Shown here piece by piece: positions 26,252-41,190 of a DNA stretch of 64,000 nucleotides. Made by a program: the position numbers and the translations under genes. The number at the start of each line of letters is the position of its first letter. The stretch's first letter is position 1. The notes below the pieces were generated by a model. It was given only the letters and a program-made list of their open reading frames with translations. It had not been told where the DNA came from and searched no databases. Origin of the DNA: Apostichopus japonicus (Eukaryota > Echinodermata > Holothuroidea > Aspidochirotida > Stichopodidae); NCBI RefSeq assembly GCF_037975245.1, contig NC_092579.1:24783166-24847165 (forward strand), in the 5' to 3' direction.

Positions 26252-29200
26252 ATAAATCGAATATGCGTTACCAATTAATCGAATGTGCGGTACCGATCAA
26301 TCGAATGTGCGTTACCAATTCATCGATTGTGCGGTACCGATCAATCCATTGTGCGGTACCTATCAATCGAATGTGCGGTACTGATAAATAGATTGTGCGT
26401 TGCCGATTAATAGAATATGCGGTACCGATTAATCGAATGTGCGGTACCGATCAATCGAATGTGGGGAACCGATCAATCTAATGTGCGGAATCCGATTAAT
26501 CGAATGTGCAGTATTAATTAATCGAATGTTCGGTACCGATAAATAGATTGTGCGTTGCCGATTAATAGAATATGCGGTACCGATCAATCGAATGTGCGGT
26601 ACCGATCAATCGAATGTGGGGAACCGATCAATCTAATGTGCGGAATCCGATTAATCGAATGTGCGGTATTTATCAATCGAATGTGCGGTACCGATAAATC
26701 GAATGTGCGTTGCCGATAAATTGAATGTGCGGTACCGATCAATCGAATGTGCGCTACCAATAGATCGAATGTAGGTACCGATAAATCGAATGTGCAGTAA
26801 CGATCATACCAATGTGCGGTATCGATCAATCGAATGTGCGGTACCAAGTAATCGAATGTGCTGTACCGATCAATCGATTGTTCGGTACCGGTCAATCGAA
26901 TGTGCGGTACCGATCAATCGAATGTTCGGTACCGATAAATCGAATGTGCGTTACCAATTAATCGATTGTGCTGTACCGATAAATCGAATGTGCGTTGCCG
27001 GTCAATCGAATGTGCGGTACCGATCAATCGAATGTGCGCTACCAATAGATCGAATGTGCGGTACCGATAAATCGAATGTGCAGTACCGATCATACCAATG
27101 TGCGGTATCGATCAATCGAATGTGCGGTACCAATTAATCGAATGTGCTGTACCGATCAATCGATTGTTCGGTACCGGTCAATCAAATGTGCGGTACCGAT
27201 CAATCGAATGTTCGGTACCGATAAATCGAATGTGCGTTACCAATTAATCGATTGTGCTGTACCGATAAATCGAATGTGCGTTGCCGGTCAATCGAATGTG
27301 CGGTACCGATCAATCGAATGTGCGGTACCGATTAATGGAATGTGCGTTGACGATCAATCGAATGTGACTTGGCGATAAATCGAATGTGCGGTACCGATCA
27401 ATCTAATGTGCGTTACCAATCAATCGAATGTGCGGTACCGATCAATCGAATGTGCGTTACCAATTAATCGATTGTGCGGTACCGATCAATCGAATGTGCG
27501 TTGCTGATAAATCGAATGTGCGTTATAGATCAATCGAATGTGCGGTACCGTCAAACAGAATGTGCGGTACCGATCGCAAGACTATGCGTTACCGATAAAT
27601 CGAATGTGTGTTACCGATCAATCGAATGTGCGGTTCCGATAAGTCGAATGTGCGGTACATTAAAATCGAATGTGCGGTACATTTAAATAGAATGTGCGGT
27701 AGCGATAAATCGAATGTGCGGTAGTAAACAATCGAAAATGCGGTATTGATCAATCGAATGTGCGGTACCGATAAATCGAATGTGCGTTGCCGATAAATTG
27801 AATGTGCGTTACCGGTCAATCGAATGTGCGGTACCGGTCAATCGAATGTGCGGTACCGATCAATCGAATATTCGGTACCGATAAATCGAATGTGCGTTAC
27901 CAATTAATCGATTGTGCTGTACTGATAAATCGAATGTGCGTTACCGGTCAATCGAATGTGCGGTATCGATCAATCGAATGTGCGGTACCTATCAATCGAA
28001 ATTGCGGTACCGATCAATGGAATGTGCGTTGACGATCAATCGAATGTGACTTGGCGATAAATCGAATGTGCGGCACCGATCAATCGAATGTCCGGTACCG
28101 ATAAAACGAATGTGCGTTACCGATAAAACGAATGTGCAGTACCGATCAATCGAATGTTCGGTACCGATTAATCGAATGTGCGTTACCGATTAATCGATTG
28201 AGCGGTACCGATCAATCGATTGTGCGATACCGATCAATCGAATGTGCGGTGCCGATCAAACGAATGTGCGGTACCGATAAATAGAATGTGCTGTACCGAT
28301 CAATCGATTGTTCGGTACCGATCAATCGAATGTGCGGTACCGATCAACCCAATGTGCGGTATCGATCAATCGAATGTTCGGTACCAATTAATCGATTGTG
28401 CTGTACCGATCAATCGAATGTGCGTTGCTGATAAATCGAATGTGCGTTATAGATCAATCGAATGTGCGGTAACGTCAAATAGAATGTGCGGTACCGATCA
28501 AAAGAATATGCGGTACCGATAAATCGAATGTGCGGTTCCGATAAGTCGAATGTGCGGTACATTAAAATAGAATGTGCGGTAAATTTAAATAGAATGTGCG
28601 GTAGCGATAAATCGAATGTGCGGTAGTGATCAATCGAAAATGCGGTATTGATCAATCGAATGTGCGGTACCGATAAATCGAATGTGCGTTGCCGATAAAT
28701 TGAATGTGCGTTACCGATAAAACGAATGTGCGGTACCGATAAATCGAATGTGCGTTACCAATTAATCGAATGTGCGGTACCGATCAATCGAATGTACGTT
28801 ACCAATTAATCGATTGTGCGGTACCGATCAATCCATTGTGCGGTACCGATCAATCGAATGTGCGGTACCGATAAATAGATTGTGCGTTGCCGATTAATAG
28901 AATATGCGGTACCGATTAATCGAATGTGCGGTACTGATCAATCGGATGTGGGGAACCGATCAATCTAATGTGCGGAATCCGATTAATCGAATGTGCGGTA
29001 TTGATCAATCGAATGTGCGGTACCGATAAATCGAATGTGCGTTGCCGATAAATTGAATGTGCGGTACCGATCAATCGAATGTGCGTTACCAATAGATCGA
29101 ATGTGCGGTACCGATAAATCTAATGTGCAGTACCGATCAACCCAATGTGCGGTATCGATCAATCGAATGTGCGGTACCAATTAATCGATTGTGCTGTACC

Positions 29201-30040
29201 GATCAATCGATTGTTCGGTACCGGTCAATCGAATGTGCGGTACCGATCAATCGAATGTTCGGTACCGATTAATCGAATGTGCGTTAACGATTAATCGATT
29301 GAGCGGTACCGATCAATCGATTGTGCGATACCGATCAACCGAATGTGCGGTACCGATCAAAAGAATGTGCGGTACCGATAAAAAGAATGTGCTGTACCGA
29401 TCAATCGATTGTTCGGTACCGATCAATCGAATGTGCGGTACCGATAAATAGAATGTGCGTTGCCGATAACTCGAATATGCGGTACCGATTAATCGAATGT
29501 GCGGTACTGATCAACCCAATGTGCGGTACCGATAAAACGAATGTGCGTTACCGATAAAACGAATGTGCGGTACCGATCAATCGAATGTGCGGTACCGATA
29601 AATCGAATGTGCGTTACCAATCAATAGAATGTGAGTTGCCGATTAATAGAATATGCGGTACCGATCAATCGAATGTTCGGTACCGATCAATCGAATGTGG
29701 GGAACCGATCAAGCTAATGTGCAGAATCCGATTAATCGAATGTGCGGTATTGATCAATCGAATGTGCGGTACCGATAGTTCGAATGTGCGTTGCCGATAA
29801 ATTAAATGTGCGTCACCGATAAAACGAATGTGCAGTACCGATCAATCGAATGTTCGGTACCGATCAATCTAATGTGCGTTACCAATTAATCAAATGTGCG
29901 GTACCGATCAATCGAATGTGCGGTAACCAATCAATCGATTGTGCGGTACCGATCAATCGAATGTGCGGTACCGATCAATCGAATGTGCGGAACCGATCAA
30001 TCCATTGAGTGGTACCGATCAATCGATTGTGCGTTGCCGA
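26129..30040 (+). repeat. Block A', about 3.9 kb (partner 19921-23940)
   Basis: This is a near-identical copy of block A without the 110-bp extra repeat. Small differences include AAGTAATCG versus AATTAATCG near 26846 and one extra G (GCGGTAACC versus GCGTAACC) near 29924. The match ends near 30040, where A' turns to CCGATTTATAG while A has CCGATCAAACG. Confidence 0.94.
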
Positions 30041-31902
30041 TTTATAGAATATGCCGTACCTATCAATGGAATGTGCGGTACCGATCAATGGAATGTGCGT
30101 TACCGATTAATCGATTGAGCGGTACCGATCAATCGATTGTGCGATACCGATCAATCGAATGTGCGGTACCGATCAAACGAATGTGCGGTACCGATAAATA
30201 GAACGTGCTGTACCGATCAATCGATTGTTCGGTACCGATCAATCGAATGTGCGGTACCGATAAATAGAATGTGCGTTGCCGATAAATCGAATGTTCGGTA
30301 CCAATTAATCGATTGTGCTGTACCGATCAATCGATTGTTCGGTACCGATCAATCGAATGTGCGGTACCGATCAATCGAATGTGCGTTGCCGATCAATCGA
30401 ATGTGCGGTACCGATAAAACGAATGTGCGTTACCGATAAAACGAATGTGCGGTACCGATCAATCGAATGTGCGGTACCGATAAATCGAATGTGCCTTACC
30501 AATTAATCGAATGTGCGGTACCGATCAATCGAATGTGGGGAACCGATCAATCTAATGTGCAGAATCCGACTAATCGAATGTGCGGTATTGATCAATCGAA
30601 TGTGCGTTGCCGATAAATTGAATGTGCGTTGCCGATAAATCGAATGTGTGTTACCGATCAATCGAATGTGCGATTGATCAATCGATCGTGCGGTCCTGAT
30701 AATACGAATGTGCGGTATCGATCAATCGAAGTGCGGTACCGATAAATAGAATGTGCGTTGCCGATTAATAGAATATGCGGTACCGATCAATCCAATGTGC
30801 GTTACCGATCAATCGAATGTGGGGAACCGATCAATCTAATGTGCAGAATCCGATTAATCGAATGTGCGGTACCGATAAATCGAATGTGCGTTGCCGATAA
30901 ATTGAATGTGCGTTACCGATAAAACGAATGTGCAGTACCGATCAATCGAATGTTCGGTACCGATAAATAGAATGTGCGTTACCAATTAATCGAATGTGCG
31001 GTACCGATAAATAGAATGTGCGTTACCAATTAATCGAAAGTGCGGTACCGATAAATCGAATGTTCGTTACCAATTAATCGATTGAGCGATACCGATCAAT
31101 CGATTGTGGGATACCAATCAATCGAATGTGCGGTACCGATCAATCGATTGTGCGGTACCGATCAATCGAATGTGCTTTACCAATTAATCGATTGTGCGGT
31201 ACCGATCAATCGAATGTGCGGTACCGATAAATCGAGTGTGCGTTACCGATTAATCGATTGAGCGGTACCGATCAATCCATTGTGCGATACCGATCAATCC
31301 AATGTGCGGTACCGATCAAACGAATGTGCGGTACCGATAAATAGAACGTGCTGTACCGATCAATCGATTGTTCGGTACCGATCAATCGAATGTGCGGTAC
31401 CGATAAATCGAATGTGCGTTGCCGATAAATTGAATGTTCGGTACCAATTAATCGATTGTGCTGTACCGATCAATCGATTGTTCGGTACCGATCAATCGAA
31501 TGTGCAGTACCGATCAATCGAATGTGCGTTGCCGATAAATCGAATATGCGGTACCGATTAATCGAATGTGCCGTACCTATCAATGGAATGTGCGGTACCG
31601 ATCAATGGAATGTGCGTTGCCGATCAGTCGAATGTGACTTGGCGATAAATCGAATGTGCGGTACAGATCAATCGAATGTGCGTTGCCGATAAATTGAATG
31701 TGCGTTACCGATAAAACGAATGTGCGGTAGCGATCAATCGAATGTGCGGTACCGATAAATCGAATGTGCGTTACCAATTAATCGAATGTGCGGTACCGAT
31801 CAATCGAATGTGCGTTACCAATTAATCGATTGTGCGGTACCGATCAATCCATTGTGCGATACCGATCAATCCAATGTGCGGTATCGATAAAACGAATGTG
31901 CG
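30040..31902 (+). repeat. Mosaic segment between A' and B', with a 1,143-bp-offset repeat
   Basis: 30100-30396 is repeated at 31243-31539 at an offset of 1,143 bp (52 monomers minus 1). Both carry the rare GAACGTGCTG monomer (30201 and 31344). The perfect 14-bp palindrome CGATTGATCAATCG lies at 30671-30684, in a 20-bp monomer followed by ATCGTGCGG. No gene is seen. This 1.86 kb has only a 170-bp counterpart between blocks A and B. Confidence 0.85.
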
Positions 31903-34108
31903 GTACCGATCAGTCGAATGTGACTTGGCGATAAATCGAATGTGCGGTACAGATCAATCGAATGTGCGTTGCCGATCAATCGAATGTGCGGTACCGATAA
32001 AACGAATGTGCGTTACCGATAAAACGAATGTGCGGTACCGATCAATCGAATGTGCGGTACCGATAAATCGAATGTGCGTTACCAATTAATCGAATGTGCG
32101 GTACCGATCAATCGAATGTGGGGAACAGATCAATCGAATGTGCAGAATCCGATTAATCGAATGTGCGGTATTGATCAATCGAATGTGCGGTACCGATAAA
32201 TCGAATGTGCGTTGCCGATAAATTGAATGTGCGTTACCGATAAAACGAATGTGCAGTACCGATCAATCGAATGTTCGGTACCGATAAATAGGATGTGCGT
32301 TACCAATTAATCGAATGTGCTGTACCGATCAAACGAATGTGCGGTACCGATAAATAGAATGTGCTGTACCGATCAATCGATTGTTCGGTACCGATCAATC
32401 GAATGTGCGGTACCGATATATACAATGTGCGTTGCCGATAAATCGAATATGCGGTACCGATTAATGGAATGTGCGGCACCGATCAATCGAATGTGTAGTA
32501 CCGATCAACCCAATGTGCGGTATCGATCAATCGAATGTTCGGTACCAATTAATCGATTGTGCTGTACCGATCAATCGATTGTTCGGTACCGATCAATCGA
32601 ATGTGCGGTACCGATCAATCGAATGTGCGGTACCGATCAATCGATTGTGCGATACCGATCAATCGAATGGTCGGTATTGATCAATCGAATGTGCGGTACC
32701 GATAAATCGAATGTGCGTTGCCGATTAATAGAATATGCGGTACCGATAAATCGAATGTGCGTTGCCGATCTATCGAATATGCGGTACCGATAAATCGGAT
32801 GTGCGTTGCCGATAAATGGAATGTGCGTTACCGATTAATCGATTGTGCGTTACCGATTAATCGATTGTGCTGTACCGATCAATCGATTGTGCGGTACCGA
32901 TCAATCGAATGTGCGGTATCGATTAATCGAATGTGCCGTACCTATCAATGGAATGTGCAGTACCGATCAATCGAATGTGCGGGACTGATAAATCGAATGT
33001 GCGTTGCTGATAAATCGAATGTACGTTACCGATCAATCGAATGTGCGGTACAGATCAATCGAATGTGCGGTACCGATCAATCGAATGTGCGGTACCGATC
33101 AATCGAATGTGCGGAACCGATCAATCGATTGTGCGGTGCCGATCAATGGAATGTGCGGTGACGATCTTTTGAATATGCGGTACCGATAAATCAAATGTGC
33201 GGTATAGATCAATCGAATGTGCAGAATCCGATTAATCGAATGTGCGGTATTGATCAATCGAATGTGCGGTACCGATAAATCGAATGTGCGTTGCCGATAA
33301 ATTGAATGTGCGTTACCGATAAAACGAATGTGCAGTACCGATCAATCGAATGTTCGGTACCGATAAATAGGATGTGCGTTACCAATTAATCGAATGTGCT
33401 ATACCGATCAAACGAATGTGCGGTACCGATAAATAGAATGTGCTGTACCGATCAATCGATTGTTCGGTACCGATCAATCGAATGTGCGGTACCGATATAT
33501 AGAATGTGCGTTGCCGATAAATCGAATATGCGGTACCGATTAATGGAATGTGCGGCACCGATCAATCGAATGTGTAGTACCGATCAACCCAATGTGCGGT
33601 ATCGATCAATCGAATGTTCGGTACCAATTAATCGATTGTGCTGTACCGATCAATCGATTGTTCGGTACCGATCAATCGAATGTGCGGTACCGATCAATCG
33701 AATGTGCGGTACCGATCAATCGATTGTTCGATACCGATCAATCGAATGGTCGGTATTGATCAATCGAATGTGCGGTACCGATAAATCGAATGTGCGTTGC
33801 CGATTAATAGAATATGCGGTACCGATAAATCGAATATGCGTTGCCGATCTATCGAATATGCGGTACCGATAGATCGGATGTGCGTTGCCGATAAATGGAA
33901 TGTGCGTTACCGATTAATCGATTGTGCGTTACCGATTAATCGATTGTGCGTACCGATCAATCGATTGTGCGGTACCGATCAATCGAATGTGCGGTACCGA
34001 TTAATCGAATGTGCCGTACCTATCAATGGAATGTGCAGTACCGATCAATCGAATGTGCGGGACTGATAAATCGAATGTGCGTTGCTGATAAATCGAATGT
34101 ACGTTACC
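31903..34108 (+). repeat. Block B', about 2.2 kb (partner 24111-26251)
   Basis: This is a second copy of block B with 66 bp more. The extra monomers are the GCGGGACTG / TTGCTGATAAATCG / GTACGTTACC units near 32980-33030. Its internal tandem unit is 32128-33206 (1,079 bp, 49 monomers plus 1) and then from 33207. The second unit passes directly into the 1,337-bp higher-order repeat. Confidence 0.92.
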
Positions 34109-37100
34109 GATCAATCGAATGTGCGGTACAGATCAATCGAATGTGCGGTACCGATCAATCGAATGTGCGGTACCGATCAATCGAATGTGCGGAACCGATC
34201 AATCGATTGTGCGGTGCCGATCAATGGAATGTGCGGTGACGATCTTTTGAATATGCGGTACCGATAAATCAAATGTGCGGTATAGATCAATCGAATGTGC
34301 GGTACCGATAAATCGAATGTGCAGTACCGATCAAAAGAATATGCGGTACCGAAAAATCGAATGTGCGTTGCCGATCAATCGAATGTGTGTTACCGATCAA
34401 TCGAATGTGCGATTTATCAATCGAATGTGCGGTACCGATCAATCGAATGTGTGGTACCGATCAATCGAATGTGCGGTTCCGATAAGTCGAATGTGCGGTA
34501 CATATAAATCGATTGTGCGGTACATTGAAATAGTATGTGCGGCATCGATCAAAAGAATATGCGGTACCGAGAAATCGAATATGCGTTGCCGATAAATCGA
34601 ATGTGTGTTTCCGATCAATCGAATGCGCGATTGATCAATCGAATGTGCGGTACCGATAAATCGAATGTGCGGTACCGATCAATTGCATGTGCGGTACCGA
34701 TCAATCGAAAGTGCAGTACAGATCAATCGAATGTGCGTTGCCGATCAATCGAATGTGCGGTACCGATAAATAGAATGTGCTGTACCGATCAATCGATTGT
34801 TCGGTACCGATCAATCGAATGTGCGGTACCGATATATAGAATGTGCGTTGCCGATAAATCGAATATGCGGTACCGATTAATGGAATGTGCGGCACCGATC
34901 AATCGAATGTGTAGTACCGATCAACCCAATGTGCGGTATCGATCAATCGAATGTTCGGTACCAATTAATCGATTGTGCTGTACCGATCAATCGATTGTTC
35001 GGTACCGATCAATCGAATGTGCGGTACCGATCAATCGAATGTGCGGTACCGATCAATCGATTGTTCGATACCGATCAATCGAATGGTCGGTATTGATCAA
35101 TCGAATGTGCGGTACCGATAAATCGAATGTGCGTTGCCGATTAATAGAATATGCGGTACCGATAAATCGAATATGCGTTGCCGATCTATCGAATATGCGG
35201 TACCGATAGATCGGATGTGCGTTGCCGATAAATGGAATGTGCGTTACCGATTAATCGATTGTGCGTTACCGATTAATCGATTGTGCGTACCGATCAATCG
35301 ATTGTGCGGTACCGATCAATCGAATGTGCGGTACCGATTAATCGAATGTGCCGTACCTATCAATGGAATGTGCAGTACCGATCAATCGAATGTGCGGGAC
35401 TGATAAATCGAATGTGCGTTGCTGATAAATCGAATGTACGTTACCGATCAATCGAATGTGCGGTACAGATCAATCGAATGTGCGGTACCGATCAATCGAA
35501 TGTGCGGTACCGATCAATCGAATGTGCGGAACCGATCAATCGATTGTGCGGTGCCGATCAATGGAATGTGCGGTGACGATCTTTTGAATATGCGGTACCG
35601 ATAAATCAAATGTGCGGTATAGATCAATCGAATGTGCGGTACCGATAAATCGAATGTGCAGTACCGATCAAAAGAATATGCGGTACCGAAAAATCGAATG
35701 TGCGTTGCCGATCAATCGAATGTGTGTTACCGATCAATCGAATGTGCGATTTATCAATCGAATGTGCGGTACCGATCAATCGAATGTGTGGTACCGATCA
35801 ATCGAATGTGCGGTTCCGATAAGTCGAATGTGCGGTACATATAAATCGATTGTGCGGTACATTGAAATAGTATGTGCGGCATCGATCAAAAGAATATGCG
35901 GTACCGAGAAATCGAATATGCGTTGCCGATAAATCGAATGTGTGTTTCCGATCAATCGAATGCGCGATTGATCAATCGAATGTGCGGTACCGATAAATCG
36001 AATGTGCGGTACCGATCAATTGCATGTGCGGTACCGATCAATCGAAAGTGCAGTACAGATCAATCGAATGTGCGTTGCCGATCAATCGAATGTGCGGTAC
36101 CGATAAATAGAATGTGCTGTACCGATCAATCGATTGTTCGGTACCGATCAATCGAATGTGCGGTACCGATATATAGAATGTGCGTTGCCGATAAATCGAA
36201 TATGCGGTACCGATTAATGGAATGTGCGGCACCGATCAATCGAATGTGTAGTACCGATCAACCCAATGTGCGGTATCGATCAATCGAATGTTCGGTACCA
36301 ATTAATCGATTGTGCTGTACCGATCAATCGATTGTTCGGTACCGATCAATCGAATGTGCGGTACCGATCAATCGAATGTGCGGTACCGATCAATCGATTG
36401 TTCGATACCGATCAATCGAATGGTCGGTATTGATCAATCGAATGTGCGGTACCGATAAATCGAATGTGCGTTGCCGATTAATAGAATATGCGGTACCGAT
36501 AAATCGAATATGCGTTGCCGATCTATCGAATATGCGGTACCGATAGATCGGATGTGCGTTGCCGATAAATGGAATGTGCGTTACCGATTAATCGATTGTG
36601 CGTTACCGATTAATCGATTGTGCGTACCGATCAATCGATTGTGCGGTACCGATCAATCGAATGTGCGGTACCGATTAATCGAATGTGCCGTACCTATCAA
36701 TGGAATGTGCAGTACCGATCAATCGAATGTGCGGGACTGATAAATCGAATGTGCGTTGCTGATAAATCGAATGTACGTTACCGATCAATCGAATGTGCGG
36801 TACAGATCAATCGAATGTGCGGTACCGATCAATCGAATGTGCGGTACCGATCAATCGAATGTGCGGAACCGATCAATCGATTGTGCGGTGCCGATCAATG
36901 GAATGTGCGGTGACGATCTTTTGAATATGCGGTACCGATAAATCAAATGTGCGGTATAGATCAATCGAATGTGCGGTACCGATAAATCGAATGTGCAGTA
37001 CCGATCAAAAGAATATGCGGTACCGAAAAATCGAATGTGCGTTGCCGATCAATCGAATGTGTGTTACCGATCAATCGAATGTGCGATTTATCAATCGAAT

Positions 37101-38760
37101 GTGCGGTACCGATCAATCGAATGTGTGGTACCGATCAATCGAATGTGCGGTTCCGATAAGTCGAATGTGCGGTACATATAAATCGATTGTGCGGTACATT
37201 GAAATAGTATGTGCGGCATCGATCAAAAGAATATGCGGTACCGAGAAATCGAATATGCGTTGCCGATAAATCGAATGTGTGTTTCCGATCAATCGAATGC
37301 GCGATTGATCAATCGAATGTGCGGTACCGATAAATCGAATGTGCGGTACCGATCAATTGCATGTGCGGTACCGATCAATCGAAAGTGCAGTACAGATCAA
37401 TCGAATGTGCGTTGCCGATCAATCGAATGTGCGGTACCGATAAATAGAATGTGCTGTACCGATCAATCGATTGTTCGGTACCGATCAATCGAATGTGCGG
37501 TACCGATATATAGAATGTGCGTTGCCGATAAATCGAATATGCGGTACCGATTAATGGAATGTGCGGCACCGATCAATCGAATGTGTAGTACCGATCAACC
37601 CAATGTGCGGTATCGATCAATCGAATGTTCGGTACCAATTAATCGATTGTGCTGTACCGATCAATCGATTGTTCGGTACCGATCAATCGAATGTGCGGTA
37701 CCGATCAATCGAATGTGCGGTACCGATCAATCGATTGTTCGATACCGATCAATCGAATGGTCGGTATTGATCAATCGAATGTGCGGTACCGATAAATCGA
37801 ATGTGCGTTGCCGATTAATAGAATATGCGGTACCGATAAATCGAATATGCGTTGCCGATCTATCGAATATGCGGTACCGATAGATCGGATGTGCGTTGCC
37901 GATAAATGGAATGTGCGTTACCGATTAATCGATTGTGCGTTACCGATTAATCGATTGTGCGTACCGATCAATCGATTGTGCGGTACCGATCAATCGAATG
38001 TGCGGTACCGATTAATCGAATGTGCCGTACCTATCAATGGAATGTGCAGTACCGATCAATCGAATGTGCGGGACTGATAAATCGAATGTGCGTTGCTGAT
38101 AAATCGAATGTACGTTACCGATCAATCGAATGTGCGGTACAGATCAATCGAATGTGCGGTACCGATCAATCGAATGTGCGGTACCGATCAATCGAATGTG
38201 CGGAACCGATCAATCGATTGTGCGGTGCCGATCAATGGAATGTGCGGTGACGATCTTTTGAATATGCGGTACCGATAAATCAAATGTGCGGTATAGATCA
38301 ATCGAATGTGCGGTACCGATAAATCGAATGTGCAGTACCGATCAAAAGAATATGCGGTACCGAAAAATCGAATGTGCGTTGCCGATCAATCGAATGTGTG
38401 TTACCGATCAATCGAATGTGCGATTTATCAATCGAATGTGCGGTACCGATCAATCGAATGTGTGGTACCGATCAATCGAATGTGCGGTTCCGATAAGTCG
38501 AATGTGCGGTACATATAAATCGATTGTGCGGTACATTGAAATAGTATGTGCGGCATCGATCAAAAGAATATGCGGTACCGAGAAATCGAATATGCGTTGC
38601 CGATAAATCGAATGTGTGTTTCCGATCAATCGAATGCGCGATTGATCAATCGAATGTGCGGTACCGATAAATCGAATGTGCGGTACCGATCAATTGCATG
38701 TGCGGTACCGATCAATCGAAAGTGCAGTACAGATCAATCGAATGTGCGTTGCCGATCAAT
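33413..38760 (+). repeat. 1,337-bp higher-order repeat, four tandem copies
   Basis: Units are 33413-34749, 34750-36086, 36087-37423 and 37424-38760, with homology running on to about 38772. Each is 61 monomers minus 5 bp. The shortfall agrees with the 20-bp units seen in it (GCGATTTATC and GCGATTGATC) and one 21-bp unit. Landmarks per unit are GTGTAGTACC, ATCAACCCAATG, GAATGGTCGGTATTG, GATCTATCG, CTTTTGAATATG, ACATATAAATCG, ACATTGAAATAG and GAATGCGCG. I noticed no difference between the copies. The unit is an extension of the B' tandem unit. Confidence 0.96.
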
Positions 38761-41190
38761 CGAATGTGCGGTAACGATAAAACGAATGTGCGTTACCGAT
38801 AAAACGAATGTGCGGTACCGATAAATCGAATATGCGGTACAGATAAATCGAATGTGCGTTACCAATTAATCGAATGTGCTGTACAGATAAATCGAATGTG
38901 CGTTACCAATTAATCGAATGTGCTGTACCGATCAAACGAATGTGCGGTACCGATAAATAGAATGTGCTGTACCGATCAATCGATTGTTCGGTACCGATCA
39001 ATCGAATGTGTAGTACCGATCAATCGATTGTTCGGTACCGATCAATCGAATGTGTAGTACCGATCAACCCAATATGCGGTATCGATCAATCGATTGTTCG
39101 GTACCAATTAATCGATTGTGCGGTACCGATCAATCGAATGTGCGTTGCCGATCAAAAGAATGTGCGGTACCGAAAAATCGAATATGCGGTACCGATAAAT
39201 CAAATGTGCGGTATAGACCAATCGAATGTGCGGTACCGATAAATCGAATGTTCGGTACCGATCAAAAGAATGTGCGGTTCCGATAAGTTTAATGGGCGGT
39301 ACATATAAATTGAATGTGCGGTACATTTAAATAGTATGTGCGGTACCGATCAAAAGAATGTGCGGTACCGAAAAATCAAATATGTGCGTTGCCGATAAAT
39401 CGAATGTCCGGTACCGATCAATCGAATGTGCGATTGATCAATCGAATGTGCGGTACCGATAAATCGAATGTGCGGTACCGATCAATCGAATGTGCGGTAC
39501 CGATCAATCGAAAGTGCAGTACAGATCAATCGAATGTGCGTTGCCGATCAATCGAATGTGCGGTAACGATAAAACGAATGTGCGTTACCGATAAAACGAA
39601 TGTGCGGTACCGATCAATCGAATGTGAGGTACAGATAAATCAAATGTGCGTTACCAATTAATCGAATGTGCTGTACCGATAAATCGAATGTGCGTTACCA
39701 ATTAATCGAATGTGCGGCACCGATAAATCGAATGTGCGTTACCAATTAATCGAATGTGCTGTACCGATAAATCGAATGTGCGTTACCAATTAATCGATTG
39801 AGCGGTATCGATCAATCGATTGTGCGATACCGATCAATCGAATGTGCGGTACCGATCAAACGAATGTGCGGTACCGATAAATAGAATGTGCTGTACCGAT
39901 CAATCGATTGTTCGGTACCGATCAATCGAATGTGCGGTACCGATCAATCGAATGTGCGGTACCGATAAATAGAATGTGCGTTGCCGCTAAATCGAATGTG
40001 CAGTACCTATCAATGGAATGTGCGGTACCGATCAATCGAATGTACGTTGCCGATCAGTCGAATGTGCGGTTCCGATAAGTCGAATGTGCGGTACATTAAA
40101 ATCGAATGTGCAGTACATTTAAATAGAATGTGCGTTGCCGATTAATAGAATATGCGGTACCGATTAATCGAATGTGCGGAACCGATCAATCGATTGTGCG
40201 GTGCCGATCAATGGAATGTGCGGTGACGATCTTTCGAATATGCGGTACCGATAAATCAAATGTGCGGTATAGATCAATCGAATGTGCGGTACCGATAAAT
40301 CGAATGTGCAGTACCGATCAAAACAATGTGCGGTACCGAAAAATCGAATGTGCGTTGCCGATCAATCGAATGTGTGTTACCGATCAATCGAATAAGCGAT
40401 TTATCAATCGATTGTGCGGTACCGATCAATCGAATGTGTGGTACCGATCAATCGAATGTACGGTTCCGATAAGTCGAATGTGCGGTACCGATCAATGCAA
40501 TGTGCGTTGCCGATCAGTCGAATGTGACTTGGCGATAAATCGAATGTGCGGTACGGATAAATCGAATGTGCAGTACCGATCAATCGAATGTGCGTTGCCG
40601 ATCAATCGAATGTGCGGTACCGATAAATCGGATGTGCGTTGCCGATAAATCGAATGTGCGGTTCCGATAAGTTTAATGTGCGGTACATATAAATTGAATG
40701 TGCGTTACATTTAAATAGTATGTGCGGTACCGATCAAACGAATGTGCGGTACAGATAAATCGAATGTGCGGTACCAATTAATCGAATGTGCTGAACCGAT
40801 CAATCGAATGTGCGTTACCGATCAATCGGATGTGCGTTGCCGATAAATCGATTGTGCGTTACCGATAAATCGAATGTGCGTTACCAATTAATCGAATGTG
40901 CTGTACCGATCAATCGAATGTGCGTTACCGATCAATCGGATGTGCGTTGCCGATAAATCGAATGTGCGTTACCGATTAATCGATTGTGCTGTACCGATCA
41001 ATCGATTGTGCTGTGCCAATCAATCGGATGAGCGGTACGGATAAAATAAATCTGCAGTATCGATCGATCGAATGTTCGGTACCGATAAATCGAATGTGCG
41101 GTACCGATAAACCGAATGTGCGTTGCCGATCAATCGAATCTGCGGTACCGATAAATCGGATGTGCGTTGCCGATAAATCGAATGTGCGTT
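38760..41190 (+). repeat. Mosaic satellite segment
   Basis: This is continuous satellite with no gene. It includes short local repeats of the GCGTTACC / AATTAATCG / GCTGTACC series near 38830-38930 and 39640-39800. There is a tandem ATTGTTCGG / GTGTAGTACC repeat near 38985-39075. The palindrome CGATTGATCAATCG is at 39431-39444. Three ACATxTAAAT-type pairs lie near 39300, 40090 and 40680. From about 40980 the CTGCAG-containing AAATCTGCAGTATCG monomer first appears. Confidence 0.82.
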
